This document shows positions 17,026 to 25,565 of a stretch of DNA of 64,000 nt, piece after piece (within the stretch, counting starts at the first letter, position 1; each line of letters starts with the position of its first letter). The notes beneath the pieces are model-generated. The model was not told the DNA's origin. It saw only the letters and a program-made list of their open reading frames with translations, and did not search any database. The position numbers were made by a program, and so were the translations under genes. This stretch comes from Pseudomonas sp. PSE14 (GTDB lineage Bacteria; Pseudomonadota; Gammaproteobacteria; Pseudomonadales; Pseudomonadaceae), in NCBI RefSeq assembly GCF_029203285.1, contig NZ_CP115669.1:1860001-1924000 (forward strand), read 5' to 3'.

Positions 17026-20000
17026 TCAGGCGATATCGTTCGCCGCGAATTCCCCCTGTGTATTCACCCCGACTAACACTATCAGGCTGTCGCCGTTATC
17101 GACGGAGCCGCTGCCGTTATGGTCGATGACCAGCCAGCCGTCGCCGGATTTCGCCGCATTCCAGGCCACATAGGCATTGTTGGTAGCAGCGCCGTTTGCC
17201 AGCGCGGTATTGGCGGCAAAGAGGAAAGCGTCGAAGTTGGCGAGATTCGTACCATCGGCGATGGTGACTTTGCTCGGTGGCGACGACGTAACGATGGTGT
17301 CTTCTGCTGAGTTGAAGTCGCCAATGGTATCCGCGGTGGCCAGGGTGATGCCGGTGTCGCCGGAGGCAAACACGAAGGAGTCGTTTTCGTTGTTATTACC
17401 GTTGCCACCATATAGCAGGTCGACGCCTGTGCCTCCATGGATCTCATCATTGCCGTTCTGCCCGAACACGGTGTCATTGCCCGAGCCCGCCAGGATGATA
17501 TCGGTGCCGTTTCGGCCATAGATGACGTCGTCGCCGGAGCTGAAGTCGTAACCCCCTCCGGGTAGTGTTTCAGTTCCGGTATTTGTACCGGTGACGATGC
17601 TGAAGGTTTCACTGTATGAAGCCAGTGTGGCCCCTGAGCCCTGGCTGACCTGGACTGTCACATCGTAGATGCTGCTGTTGGCGAGCACGACCTTAGGGCT
17701 AAGCACGCCCGTGTTGTTGGTGGTGTCGGTGCTGACAGTGAACAACGTGTCCGGATTCACCTCGGTGAGGCTCGCAGCACCCAGGGCACCGACCTTGGTA
17801 CTGACAAGACTATAAGAGTAATTACCACCAGCGTCCGGGTCGGCATTTGCAGGTACGCTGAGGATGCCTACGGTATCGCCAACTCCGGGAATACCGTTGC
17901 CGTTGCCAAAGGAAACCGCCGCCATTGCCAGGTCACGCGGCGCATCATTGCCACCAGTAAGGCCGATGGTGATGGTCTGGCTATCAGAGGTTACGCCGTC
18001 AGCCGCGGCCGTCACGTTGTATACCAGGTTTGGATTGGTACCCCAATGCAGCTCCTCGATGGCTGTGTCGTTGGCGATGAACTTGTACGCACCGGTGCTG
18101 CTGTTTAGGTACAGGGTGCCGTAGCCGCTGCTGGTGTTCTGGAGGTCGTAGCCGTTTACTGCTGAGGCGCTGCTGCCGTCCAGAGCGAAGGTGAAGCTGG
18201 TGTCTCCGTCGCGGCTGGTCACGGCCAGGGTGCCGGTTTTGTCGGCGAAGGTGTCGTCGGCTGCCGTGTCGGTATAGGCTGCCGTCACCGGCGCCACCAC
18301 GGGCGCGTCCTGAGCGCCGGTCAGGTTGATGGTCAGGGTCTTGGTATCGGTTGCACCCGAGCCGTCGGTCACCTGGAGTGTGAAGCCTTCGCTGGCGTTT
18401 GCCTCCAATGCTTCGATGGCATCGTCGTTAGGGACGTACTCATACTGGCCATTGATATCCAGGTAAAGCGTGCCAAAGCCGCCGACCAGTTTTTGTTGAT
18501 AGGTGTGCCCGTTGATATTGAACGACCCAGGGGCCACCGCAGCGCTGTCGATCGTGTAGGCCTTTGTATCGCCAACATCGCGATCGGCCGTCGTCAACTG
18601 ACCGGTCACGCTGGTGAAGCTGTCGTTGCCCGATGTATCGACGTAGGTCTTGGCGGTTAGCGAGGCGCTGAGCTCGGGTTTGTCGTTGGCGCCGGTCAGG
18701 CTGATGGTCAGGGTCTTGGTATCGGTCGCATTCGAGCCGTCGGTCACCTTGAGCGTAAAGGCTTCGCTGGTGTCCTCCTTGATCCCCTCGATGGCGCTGT
18801 CGTTGGGGACGTACTCATACTTGCCACTGATATCCAGGTACAGCGTACCGAACTTGCCGACCAGGTTTTGCTGATAGGTGTGTCCGTTGACAACGACCGG
18901 ATTGGTGCCCACAGCGGCGCTGTCGATCGAATAGGTCTTCGTATCGCCGATATCGCGATCCGTCGTCGTCAGTTGACCGGTCACGCTGGTGAAGCTGTCG
19001 TCGCCCGATGTATCGACGTAGGTCTTGGCGGTTAGCGACGCGCTGAGCTCGGGCTTGTCGTTCACGCCGTTGACGGTGATGGTCAGGGTTTTGGCATCGG
19101 TCGCCCCCGAGCCGTCGGTCACCTTGAGCGTGAAGTTTTCGCTGGAAGTGGTCTTGAGTCCTTCGATGGCGGCGTCGTTGGGGACGTACTCATACTTGCC
19201 ACTGATATCCAGGTACAGCGTGCCGAACTTGCCGACCAGGTTTTGCTGATAGGTGTGTCCGTTGACAACGACCGGATCGGTGCTCACTGCGGCGCTGTCG
19301 ATCGAATAGTCCTTCGTATCGCCGATATCGCGATCGGCCGTCGTCAGTTGACCGGTCACGCTAGTGAAGCTGTCGTCGCCCGACGTATCGTCATAGGTGG
19401 TGGCGGTCAGGTTGGCGCTGAGCTCGGGCTTGTCGTTGGTGCCGGTCAGGCTGATGGTCAGGGTCTTGGTATCGGTCGCATTCGAGCCGTCGGTCACCTT
19501 GAGCGTAAAGGCTTCGCTGGTGTTTTCCTTGATCCCCTCGATGGCGCCGTCGTCGGGGACGTATTCATAGGCGCCGCTGGTATCCAGATAGAGCGTGCCG
19601 AAGCTGCCGACCAGCTTTTGCTGGTAGGTGTGCCCGTTGACATCGAGCGAACCGGGTGTCGCTCCGTTGATCGCGTAGGTAGCCGTCTCGCCGGCATCGC
19701 GATCCACCGTTGTCAGTTGACCGGTCACGCTGACGAAGGGGGCGTCGTCTGTCGAGGTGTCGACATAGGTCTTGGAGGTTAGCGAAGCGCTGAGCTCCGG
19801 CGTGTCATTGACGCCGTTCAGGCTGATGGTGATGGTCTGGGTGGCGCTGTCGGCCGCGCCATCGGTGGCATTGACTACAAAGTCCAGCTCCTGGGTTGTC
19901 TTCAGCCCCTCCACCGCCGTGTCGTTGACGACGAACTTGTATTTGCCGCTCGTGGTATTCAGGTAGAAGGTGCCGTAGTCCGTGCTCTTCTGCACGTCGA

Positions 20001-20634
20001 AGCCATCGCTATCGCCGACTCCGTCGGTGGGGGATGAGCCCGCCAGCTCGAAGCTCACCGTATCGCCGTCAGAGTCATTGCCCTTCAGGGTGCCGGTCAC
20101 ATTAGGGAAGTTGTCGTCGCCCGCCGTGTCGTTCACGTCAGCGTTGCTGACGGTCTCCAGTGTCGGCGCGTTGTTGACGCTGGTAATCAGCGTGCCGCCG
20201 ATGTCGACGAACTTGCCGTCGCCGCTGAGTGAGCTGGTACTGGTGGCTCGCACGCCGAGGGTCAAACACTCCGGATGGTTCGACAGCAATGTCAGAATCG
20301 CGTCCGGCAGCTGGAGGGTAGCCACCGAGAAGGACATCGACTCGCTGGCGGTGAGGAAGCTGGTCTTGTTCTCGCCTGCCGACCCAAGTCCCGTATTGGA
20401 AACCTTATAGAAGTCATCCCAGGTAATTCCGGTGCCATTCATGTTGAGACTGTTGTCGAACTTGCTCAGCGTGACAGTCCCTTCAACGCTCTTGTCGCCA
20501 TCTGAGAACCAGAGCGCATTGAGATCCATATATCCGGATATGCAGGTCACCGTGAAGCTGGCGCCATCGTAAACGACCTTGAATTGCAGTCCTGATGCCG
20601 CTGAACCGAAATCCCACTGATAAGACTCGCTCAT
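17026..20634 (-). CDS. Large VCBS-repeat, RTX-type secreted adhesin-like protein
   Basis: A 1202-residue acidic, Thr/Ser/Asp-rich protein with a single Cys-containing N-terminal domain (residues 1-150, not recognised), six tandem VCBS repeats of about 124 residues (about 155-897), a cadherin-like segment (about 898-1020), RTX calcium-binding nonapeptides (about 1028-1075: GRNGTDIILAGSGNDTVFG...) and a C-terminal region with an EF-hand-like DHNGSGSVDNGDS. There is no Sec signal. This is the plan of type I secreted surface or matrix proteins, but no ABC/HlyD/TolC secretion genes or LapD/LapG genes are in the window and no LapA-type TAAG retention site was seen. Lower GC than its neighbours and position between moeA and the AraC gene suggest insertion. 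Start supported by GGAAGGATC before ATG. Confidence 0.9.
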   Translation of the reverse strand: MSESYQWDFGSAASGLQFKVVYDGASFTVTCISGYMDLNALWFSDGDKSVEGTVTLSKFDNSLNMNGTGITWDDFYKVSNTGLGSAGENKTSFLTASESMSFSVATLQLPDAILTLLSNHPECLTLGVRATSTSSLSGDGKFVDIGGTLITSVNNAPTLETVSNADVNDTAGDDNFPNVTGTLKGNDSDGDTVSFELAGSSPTDGVGDSDGFDVQKSTDYGTFYLNTTSGKYKFVVNDTAVEGLKTTQELDFVVNATDGAADSATQTITISLNGVNDTPELSASLTSKTYVDTSTDDAPFVSVTGQLTTVDRDAGETATYAINGATPGSLDVNGHTYQQKLVGSFGTLYLDTSGAYEYVPDDGAIEGIKENTSEAFTLKVTDGSNATDTKTLTISLTGTNDKPELSANLTATTYDDTSGDDSFTSVTGQLTTADRDIGDTKDYSIDSAAVSTDPVVVNGHTYQQNLVGKFGTLYLDISGKYEYVPNDAAIEGLKTTSSENFTLKVTDGSGATDAKTLTITVNGVNDKPELSASLTAKTYVDTSGDDSFTSVTGQLTTTDRDIGDTKTYSIDSAAVGTNPVVVNGHTYQQNLVGKFGTLYLDISGKYEYVPNDSAIEGIKEDTSEAFTLKVTDGSNATDTKTLTISLTGANDKPELSASLTAKTYVDTSGNDSFTSVTGQLTTADRDVGDTKAYTIDSAAVAPGSFNINGHTYQQKLVGGFGTLYLDINGQYEYVPNDDAIEALEANASEGFTLQVTDGSGATDTKTLTINLTGAQDAPVVAPVTAAYTDTAADDTFADKTGTLAVTSRDGDTSFTFALDGSSASAVNGYDLQNTSSGYGTLYLNSSTGAYKFIANDTAIEELHWGTNPNLVYNVTAAADGVTSDSQTITIGLTGGNDAPRDLAMAAVSFGNGNGIPGVGDTVGILSVPANADPDAGGNYSYSLVSTKVGALGAASLTEVNPDTLFTVSTDTTNNTGVLSPKVVLANSSIYDVTVQVSQGSGATLASYSETFSIVTGTNTGTETLPGGGYDFSSGDDVIYGRNGTDIILAGSGNDTVFGQNGNDEIHGGTGVDLLYGGNGNNNENDSFVFASGDTGITLATADTIGDFNSAEDTIVTSSPPSKVTIADGTNLANFDAFLFAANTALANGAATNNAYVAWNAAKSGDGWLVIDHNGSGSVDNGDSLIVLVGVNTQGEFAANDIA
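17410..17553 (-). other. RTX calcium-binding nonapeptide block
   Basis: Encodes residues about 1028-1075 of the adhesin-like protein, with GGxGxD-type motifs (SGDDVIYGRNGTD, AGSGNDTVFGQNGND, GGTGVDLLYGGNGN). Such repeats fold on calcium after type I secretion. Confidence 0.85.
17944..20172 (-). repeat. Tandem ~372-bp coding repeats (VCBS array)
   Basis: Six coding repeats of about 372 bases within the adhesin gene. Units 3 and 4 are nearly identical over long stretches: the segment starting at 18825 recurs at 19198, 373 bases apart. Each unit has the pattern NGHTYQQ-LVG-FGTLYLD-G-YEYVPND-AIEG and ends NDKPELSA. The outer units (1 and 6) are more diverged. Confidence 0.88.
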
Positions 20635-21164
20635 GATCCTTCCCTCACATCAAAGCTGAAATGCCTCGGACAACCTCTGTTTCAAGCTCGCGGCCAATCA
20701 ATCCCTGAGTTGGGATCCTGCAGATTCGGAGGTGGGGAGTCTTTCGAGCCGCCAAGGGGTGCGGCAAGCATGGCGATAGCCGATGTCAGTGCTGGTCGAT
20801 TCTTCGTCGTCCCGAAAAACTGCGCACTTTACGGTGGCAACGCTCATCGAAACCTCCCATCCATGCATCCATCAGGTCATTGGTTTCTTGATTCTCCGCT
20901 CGGTACCAAACCCTCTCAGGTGCAGGAGCTCTCGACGCAACCGATATAAGAGACAGGAGCCCAATAACCTGGCGACCTACCTTTACGTTGCTCTGGCTTT
21001 ACACGTGAAACGGATTTGTACTGTCGTTGGACGCTAGCTCAATGCCATCAAAGCGCTCGTCGATTCGACGGATACTTGACGAAGTGCAGGGGTGAATCCG
21101 ACGGGTGGCGAGAAGCGTCAATATCCAAGCGTCAGGCGGAAGTGTGGATATACCGAAAACAATG
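20635..21164. other. Non-coding gap upstream of the adhesin gene
   Basis: About 530 bases upstream of the adhesin-like gene, with lower GC than the flanking backbone genes. The short frames here lack RBSs and family features. It should contain the adhesin promoter on the minus strand, but I see no convincing -35/-10 pair or regulator box. Confidence 0.5.
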
Positions 21165-21194
21165 AAAAACGCCGGCTTCAGGCCGGCGTTTTCT
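21165..21194 (-). terminator. Terminator overlapping the end of the AraC-family gene
   Basis: AAAAACGCCGGC-TTCA-GGCCGGCGTTTTC. The AraC stop codon lies in the loop, and the A-run on the plus strand gives a T-run on the minus strand. Confidence 0.8.
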
Positions 21195-22206
21195 TTTGCT
21201 GCTGGCGGTATTCACCGGGTGTCTGCCCGGTCCAACCCTTGAAGCTGCGGTGGAACGAGCGCGATTCGGTGAAGCCCAGGTACTGGGCGATGTCCTGGAT
21301 CGGCAGGTCGCTGTGCACCAGGTAGTGCTCGGCCAGTTCCTGGCGCAGTTCGTCGAGGATCTGCTGGTAGCTGGTCCCGGCTTGCTGCAGGTGGCGCTGC
21401 AGGGTGCGTACGGTCATCTCGAAGCGTTCGGCGACGCGCTCCTTGCGCGGCAGGCCGTCCTTGAGCAGTAGGCGCAGGGCGTTCTTCACCCTCAGTGGCA
21501 GCGGCTCGTCGTCGTCGAGTTCGGCCATCAGTGCCAGGGCGTGTTCTTCCAGGGTGCGCAGCAGGTTGGCGTCGGCCTGGCGCAGCGGGTAGCTGAGCAA
21601 CTGCAGAGGGACCAGCAAGGCGCTGCAGGTTTGCTCGAAACGCACCGGGCAGCAGAACAACTGCTCGTACTCGGCAAGGTCGGTGCCTTCGGGCTGCGCG
21701 TGTTCGAACCAGACTTCCTGCGGTGAGCCATTGGTGTCGGCGATCCAGCGGGCATAGAGCAGCCAGGAGGCCAGCACGTTCTCCACCATGTGCCGGCGGA
21801 TCAACGCCGCGTCGTGGCGGCAGTTCCAGATCAGCTTCACGTGGTCGTCGGCCGGTTCGAGCTGGCTGGTGCCCATGTCGCCGACCAGCTTTTCGTAGGG
21901 AATGATCCGGCCCATGGCTTCACCGAGGTTGGCGCAGTTCATGGTGATGTAGCCGAGCACGCTCCAGGAGCCGGGCTGTACGAAACGCGCCGAGTGCAGC
22001 CCGAACAGCGGGTCGCCGGAGTGCGCGCAGAGGTATTGCAGCAGGCGCTCGTGGGCCTCGCTGGGCAGGCGCTGGCTGTTGTCGCTCAGTTGCGCGCGTT
22101 CGAGGTCCGCTGCCTGCAGCGCGGCGTCCAGGTCCATGCCGAGGGATTCGGCGTGGCGCAGGTACTTCAGCAGTGCGGGGACGGAGGTGTAGCCGAGGGA
22201 ATGCAT
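21178..22206 (-). CDS. AraC-family transcriptional regulator
   Basis: A 342-residue regulator of the OruR/ArgR-like subgroup with an N-terminal arabinose-binding-type (PF12625-like) domain over about residues 15-210 and a C-terminal double helix-turn-helix: ERFEMTVRTLQRHLQQAGTSYQQILDELR and then IAQYLGFTESRSFHRSFKGWTGQTPGEYR, the AraC signature. It is divergent from the flavoprotein-GlpD-kinase operon starting at 22363 and is the likely regulator of it (inference from position; same arrangement remembered in P. aeruginosa). Confidence 0.92.
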   Translation of the reverse strand: MHSLGYTSVPALLKYLRHAESLGMDLDAALQAADLERAQLSDNSQRLPSEAHERLLQYLCAHSGDPLFGLHSARFVQPGSWSVLGYITMNCANLGEAMGRIIPYEKLVGDMGTSQLEPADDHVKLIWNCRHDAALIRRHMVENVLASWLLYARWIADTNGSPQEVWFEHAQPEGTDLAEYEQLFCCPVRFEQTCSALLVPLQLLSYPLRQADANLLRTLEEHALALMAELDDDEPLPLRVKNALRLLLKDGLPRKERVAERFEMTVRTLQRHLQQAGTSYQQILDELRQELAEHYLVHSDLPIQDIAQYLGFTESRSFHRSFKGWTGQTPGEYRQQQKKTPA

Positions 22207-22362
22207 GGCGTTCGTTCTTGTTCTGGTGTCTCGATCGGCAACTGCGCCTGTCTTGATCCGACAGTGACAGCGCAGGGCGGCTGGCTAGTATAGGCAGCCA
22301 TCAAGTGGCACCGAAATAGCAATCTGAAGAGCCAACAGAGACCCTGAATAAAAGGAGCGGGC

Positions 22363-23958
22363 ATGCGACGCTGGAACGGCTGGGGTGAGGAAACGACGGT
22401 AGTGGAACTGCCCGAGAACGGGCGCGGTTTTCTCGCCGAGCTGGTCGGGCCTGGCCTGACGCTGCCGGATGCGACCCTGGAACAGGTGCTGGCCAAGGTG
22501 CCGGCCTCGCGCCTGCCCGAGCACCCGTTGGTGGTGCGCGAGGCCCGTGACCGCCTGCTGCACGCCCGCGGCCAGAGCCTGCCGGACTGGCTGGCGATGC
22601 GCGAAGGCGAGTTCGGCGTGTTCCCCGATGGCGTCGCCTACCCGCAGACCGCCGAGCAGATCCGCGAGCTGCTGCGCTTCGCCGAACTCTGGGACTGCCT
22701 GGTGATCCCCTACGGCGGCGGCACTTCGGTGGCCGGCCACATCAACCCGCCGCAGTCCGACAAGGCCGTGCTCACCGTCTCCCTGGAGCACATGAATCGC
22801 CTGCTGGAGCTGGACGAACAAAGCCTGATCGCCACCTTCGGCCCCGGCGCCAACGGCCCGCAGGTGGAAAGCCAACTGCGTGCCCGTGGCTACACCCTCG
22901 GGCACTTCCCGCAGTCCTGGGAACTGTCCACCCTCGGCGGCTGGGTCGTCAGCCGTTCCAGTGGCCAGCAGTCGCTGCGCTACGGGCGCATCGAGCAGTT
23001 GTTCGCCGGCGGTTCGCTGGAAACCTTCGCCGGCACCCTGGAGATCCCGACCTTCCCGGCCTCCTCGGCGGGGCCTGATTTGCGCGAGATGGTGATGGGT
23101 TCCGAAGGCCGCTTCGGCATCCTCTCCTCGGTAAAGGTACGCGTTACGCGTATCGCCGAGGACGAACGTTTCTACGCCGTCTTCCTACCGTCGTGGGAGC
23201 AGGCGCTGGAAGGCATCCGCACGTTGGTGCAGGCGCGGGTTCCGCTGTCCATGCTGCGCCTGTCCAACGCGGTCGAAACCCAGACCCAACTGGCCCTGGC
23301 CGGCCATCCGGGGCAGATCGCCTGGCTGGAGCGCTACCTGAAGATGCGCGGCGCGGGTGAGGGCAAGTGCATGCTCACCTTCGGCGTCACCGGCGACCGC
23401 GCACAGAACGCCACGTCGCTGCGCGCCGCGCGGCGTCTGCTCAAGGGCTTCGGTGGCGTGTTCACCGGCACCCTGCTGGGCAAGAAGTGGGCGCAGAACC
23501 GCTTCCGCTTCCCTTATCTGCGCGAGGCGCTGTGGGAGAACGGTTACGTGGTGGACACCCTGGAGACCGCCACCGACTGGTCCAACGTCGACAACCTGCT
23601 GAACCGCATCGAAGCCAGCCTGCGCGACGGCCTGGCCGCCGAGGGCGAGCGTGTGCACGTGTTCACCCACCTGTCCCACGTCTACGGCGAAGGTTCGAGC
23701 ATCTACACCACCTACGTATTCCGCCCGGCCGCCAGTTACGCAGAAACCCATGAGCGCTGGCGCAAGCTCAAGCACGCGGCGAGCCAGGCCATCGTGCAGA
23801 ACCGCGGCACCATCAGCCACCAGCACGGCGTGGGCAAGGACCATGCGCCCTACCTGCCGGTGGAGAAGGGCCCGCTGGGCATGGCGGCGCTCAAGGCGCT
23901 GGCCGGGCATTTCGACCCGTCCGGCCGCCTGAGCCCCGGCACCTTGCTGCAGGACTGA
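22363..23958 (+). CDS. FAD-binding oxidoreductase related to alkylglycerone-phosphate synthase
   Basis: A 531-residue flavoprotein of the vanillyl-alcohol-oxidase superfamily. The FAD-binding region reads IPYGGGTSVAGH, and HFPQSWELSTLGGWVVSRSSGQQSLRYG matches the corresponding block of alkylglycerone-phosphate synthase (AGPS). The C-terminal active-site motif, HHH in AGPS, is HQH here (TISHQHGVGKDHA), and the catalytic-Tyr region is present as SSIYTTYVF. It may therefore act on a glycerol- or dihydroxyacetone-phosphate-type compound, or be an ordinary D-hydroxyacid dehydrogenase. RBS AAGGAG precedes the start. The next gene begins four bases after its stop. Confidence 0.85.
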   Translation: MRRWNGWGEETTVVELPENGRGFLAELVGPGLTLPDATLEQVLAKVPASRLPEHPLVVREARDRLLHARGQSLPDWLAMREGEFGVFPDGVAYPQTAEQIRELLRFAELWDCLVIPYGGGTSVAGHINPPQSDKAVLTVSLEHMNRLLELDEQSLIATFGPGANGPQVESQLRARGYTLGHFPQSWELSTLGGWVVSRSSGQQSLRYGRIEQLFAGGSLETFAGTLEIPTFPASSAGPDLREMVMGSEGRFGILSSVKVRVTRIAEDERFYAVFLPSWEQALEGIRTLVQARVPLSMLRLSNAVETQTQLALAGHPGQIAWLERYLKMRGAGEGKCMLTFGVTGDRAQNATSLRAARRLLKGFGGVFTGTLLGKKWAQNRFRFPYLREALWENGYVVDTLETATDWSNVDNLLNRIEASLRDGLAAEGERVHVFTHLSHVYGEGSSIYTTYVFRPAASYAETHERWRKLKHAASQAIVQNRGTISHQHGVGKDHAPYLPVEKGPLGMAALKALAGHFDPSGRLSPGTLLQD

Positions 23959-23962
23959 CGAC

Positions 23963-25546
23963 ATGTCCGCCTGGAATGCCGGGTGGCGCGAAAAGGCGCT
24001 GCCGGAACTGGCAACCCGTGACTGGGACCTGATCGTGGTCGGCGGCGGCATCAGCGGTGCCGGCATCCTGCGCGAGGCTGCGCGGCGTGGCTGGCGCTGC
24101 CTGCTGATCGAGCAGCGCGACTTCGCCTGGGGCACCTCCAGCCGCTCGTCGAAGATGGTCCACGGCGGCCTGCGCTACATCGCCAAGGGCCAGTTCGGCC
24201 TGACCCGCGACTCGGTGCGCGAACGCCAGCGCCTGCTCGGCGAGGCGCCGGGGCTGGTCGATCCGCTGAGCTTCATCATGCCGCACTACCAGGGCGGCTT
24301 CCCCGGCCCACGGGTGTTCGGCACTTTGCTGTCGCTGTACGACGCACTCGCGGGGAGGCGCAATCACCTGTTCTATCGCCTGGAAGAACTGCGCTACCTG
24401 GCGCCGGGCCTGAAGGAAGAACGCCTGCTGGGCGGGACCCGCTTCCAGGATGCGGTGACCGACGACGCGCGGCTGGTGATGCGCGTGATCGGTGAAGCAC
24501 GGGCCGATGGCGGCGAAGCGCTGAACGGCCTGCGGGTGGTCGAGCTGGAGCGCCGCGATGGCCGTGTGCAGGGGCTGGTCGCCGAGGATCGCGAGAGTGG
24601 CCAGCGCTTCGGGTTCCGCAGCCGCGCCGTGGCGCTGGCCACCGGCGCCTGGGCCGATGCACTGCGGCAGAAGCAGGGCAGCGAACATATTCGTCCGCTG
24701 CGCGGCAGCCACCTGTTGCTGCCAGCCTGGCGCCTGCCCGTGGCCCACGCCTTCAGCTTCATGCATGGCGAGGACAAGCGGCCGGTGTTCGTCTTCCCCT
24801 GGGAAGGTGCGACGGTGGTCGGCACCACGGACCTCGATCACCGCGACACCCTGGATGACGACGCGGCCATCAGTCGCGAAGAACTGGACTACCTGCTGGC
24901 CGCTTGCGCCCAGCAGTTCCCCTCCGCGCGAATCACGGCGGAGGACGTGCGCTCCACCTGGGCCGGCGTGCGCCCGGTGGTCAGCGATGGCGCGCCATCG
25001 CTCAAGCCCTCGGACGAAAAGCGCGAGCACGCCCTGTGGTCCGAGCCCGGTTGCGTGACCCTGGCTGGCGGCAAGCTCACCACCTTCCGCCTGCTGGCGC
25101 TGGAGGTACTGGAAGCCTGCGCGCCGATGCTGGAGCGGCCGCTGGAAGCAGCTGTGGACAACGTCTTCAGCCCGAGCGAAACCATTGCGCTTCCCGGCCT
25201 GACACCGACCCAACAGCGCCGCCTGGCGGGTCGCCACGGCCGTGCCTTGCCGGAGCTGGCACGGCTGCTGAGGGAAGTCGGCAGCGGGCGTGTCGGCGAC
25301 ACCGATTGCCTCTGGGGCGAACTGGCCTGGGCGGCGGAGGGCGAACTGGTGCTGCACCTCGACGACCTGCTGCTGCGCCGCACCCGCATCGGCCTGTTGC
25401 TGGCCGACGGCGCCGCCGCCGAACTGCCGAAGATCCGCGCGCTGTGCCAGCCACGTCTGGGCTGGAGCGACGCCCGCTGGAAGCAGGAAGAACAGGACTA
25501 CCTGGCGCTCTGGCGGCGCAGCTACAGCCTGCCAGTGGCCAGATAA
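23963..25546 (+). CDS. Glycerol-3-phosphate dehydrogenase/oxidase family protein (GlpD-like)
   Basis: A 527-residue FAD-dependent enzyme with the N-terminal dinucleotide motif DLIVVGGGISGAGILREAARRG, TSSRSSKMVHGGLRYI (the GlpD substrate/flavin loop) and the later SDGAPSLKPSD / TLAGGKLTTFR motif, plus the GlpD C-terminal helical domain. It probably oxidises a glycerol-3-phosphate-like substrate at the membrane and passes electrons to quinone. It lies tightly between the AGPS-like flavoprotein and an FGGY kinase rather than beside glpFK, so it is likely a paralogue of the main GlpD with a different job. Confidence 0.87.
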   Translation: MSAWNAGWREKALPELATRDWDLIVVGGGISGAGILREAARRGWRCLLIEQRDFAWGTSSRSSKMVHGGLRYIAKGQFGLTRDSVRERQRLLGEAPGLVDPLSFIMPHYQGGFPGPRVFGTLLSLYDALAGRRNHLFYRLEELRYLAPGLKEERLLGGTRFQDAVTDDARLVMRVIGEARADGGEALNGLRVVELERRDGRVQGLVAEDRESGQRFGFRSRAVALATGAWADALRQKQGSEHIRPLRGSHLLLPAWRLPVAHAFSFMHGEDKRPVFVFPWEGATVVGTTDLDHRDTLDDDAAISREELDYLLAACAQQFPSARITAEDVRSTWAGVRPVVSDGAPSLKPSDEKREHALWSEPGCVTLAGGKLTTFRLLALEVLEACAPMLERPLEAAVDNVFSPSETIALPGLTPTQQRRLAGRHGRALPELARLLREVGSGRVGDTDCLWGELAWAAEGELVLHLDDLLLRRTRIGLLLADGAAAELPKIRALCQPRLGWSDARWKQEEQDYLALWRRSYSLPVAR

Positions 25547-25565
25547 CAACAAGAAGGACCGCACC

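Noticed and set aside
20710-20949. A 79-codon frame in the adhesin upstream gap
   Set aside because: No RBS, no resemblance to any family, atypical composition; more likely chance in non-coding DNA.
20945-20956. TATAAGAGACAG, 12 bases identical to the end of the Tn5 mosaic end
   Set aside because: Could hint at a tagmentation-adapter chimera in the assembly, but the match stops after 12 bases and the flanks do not match the rest of the adapter; chance is a sufficient explanation.
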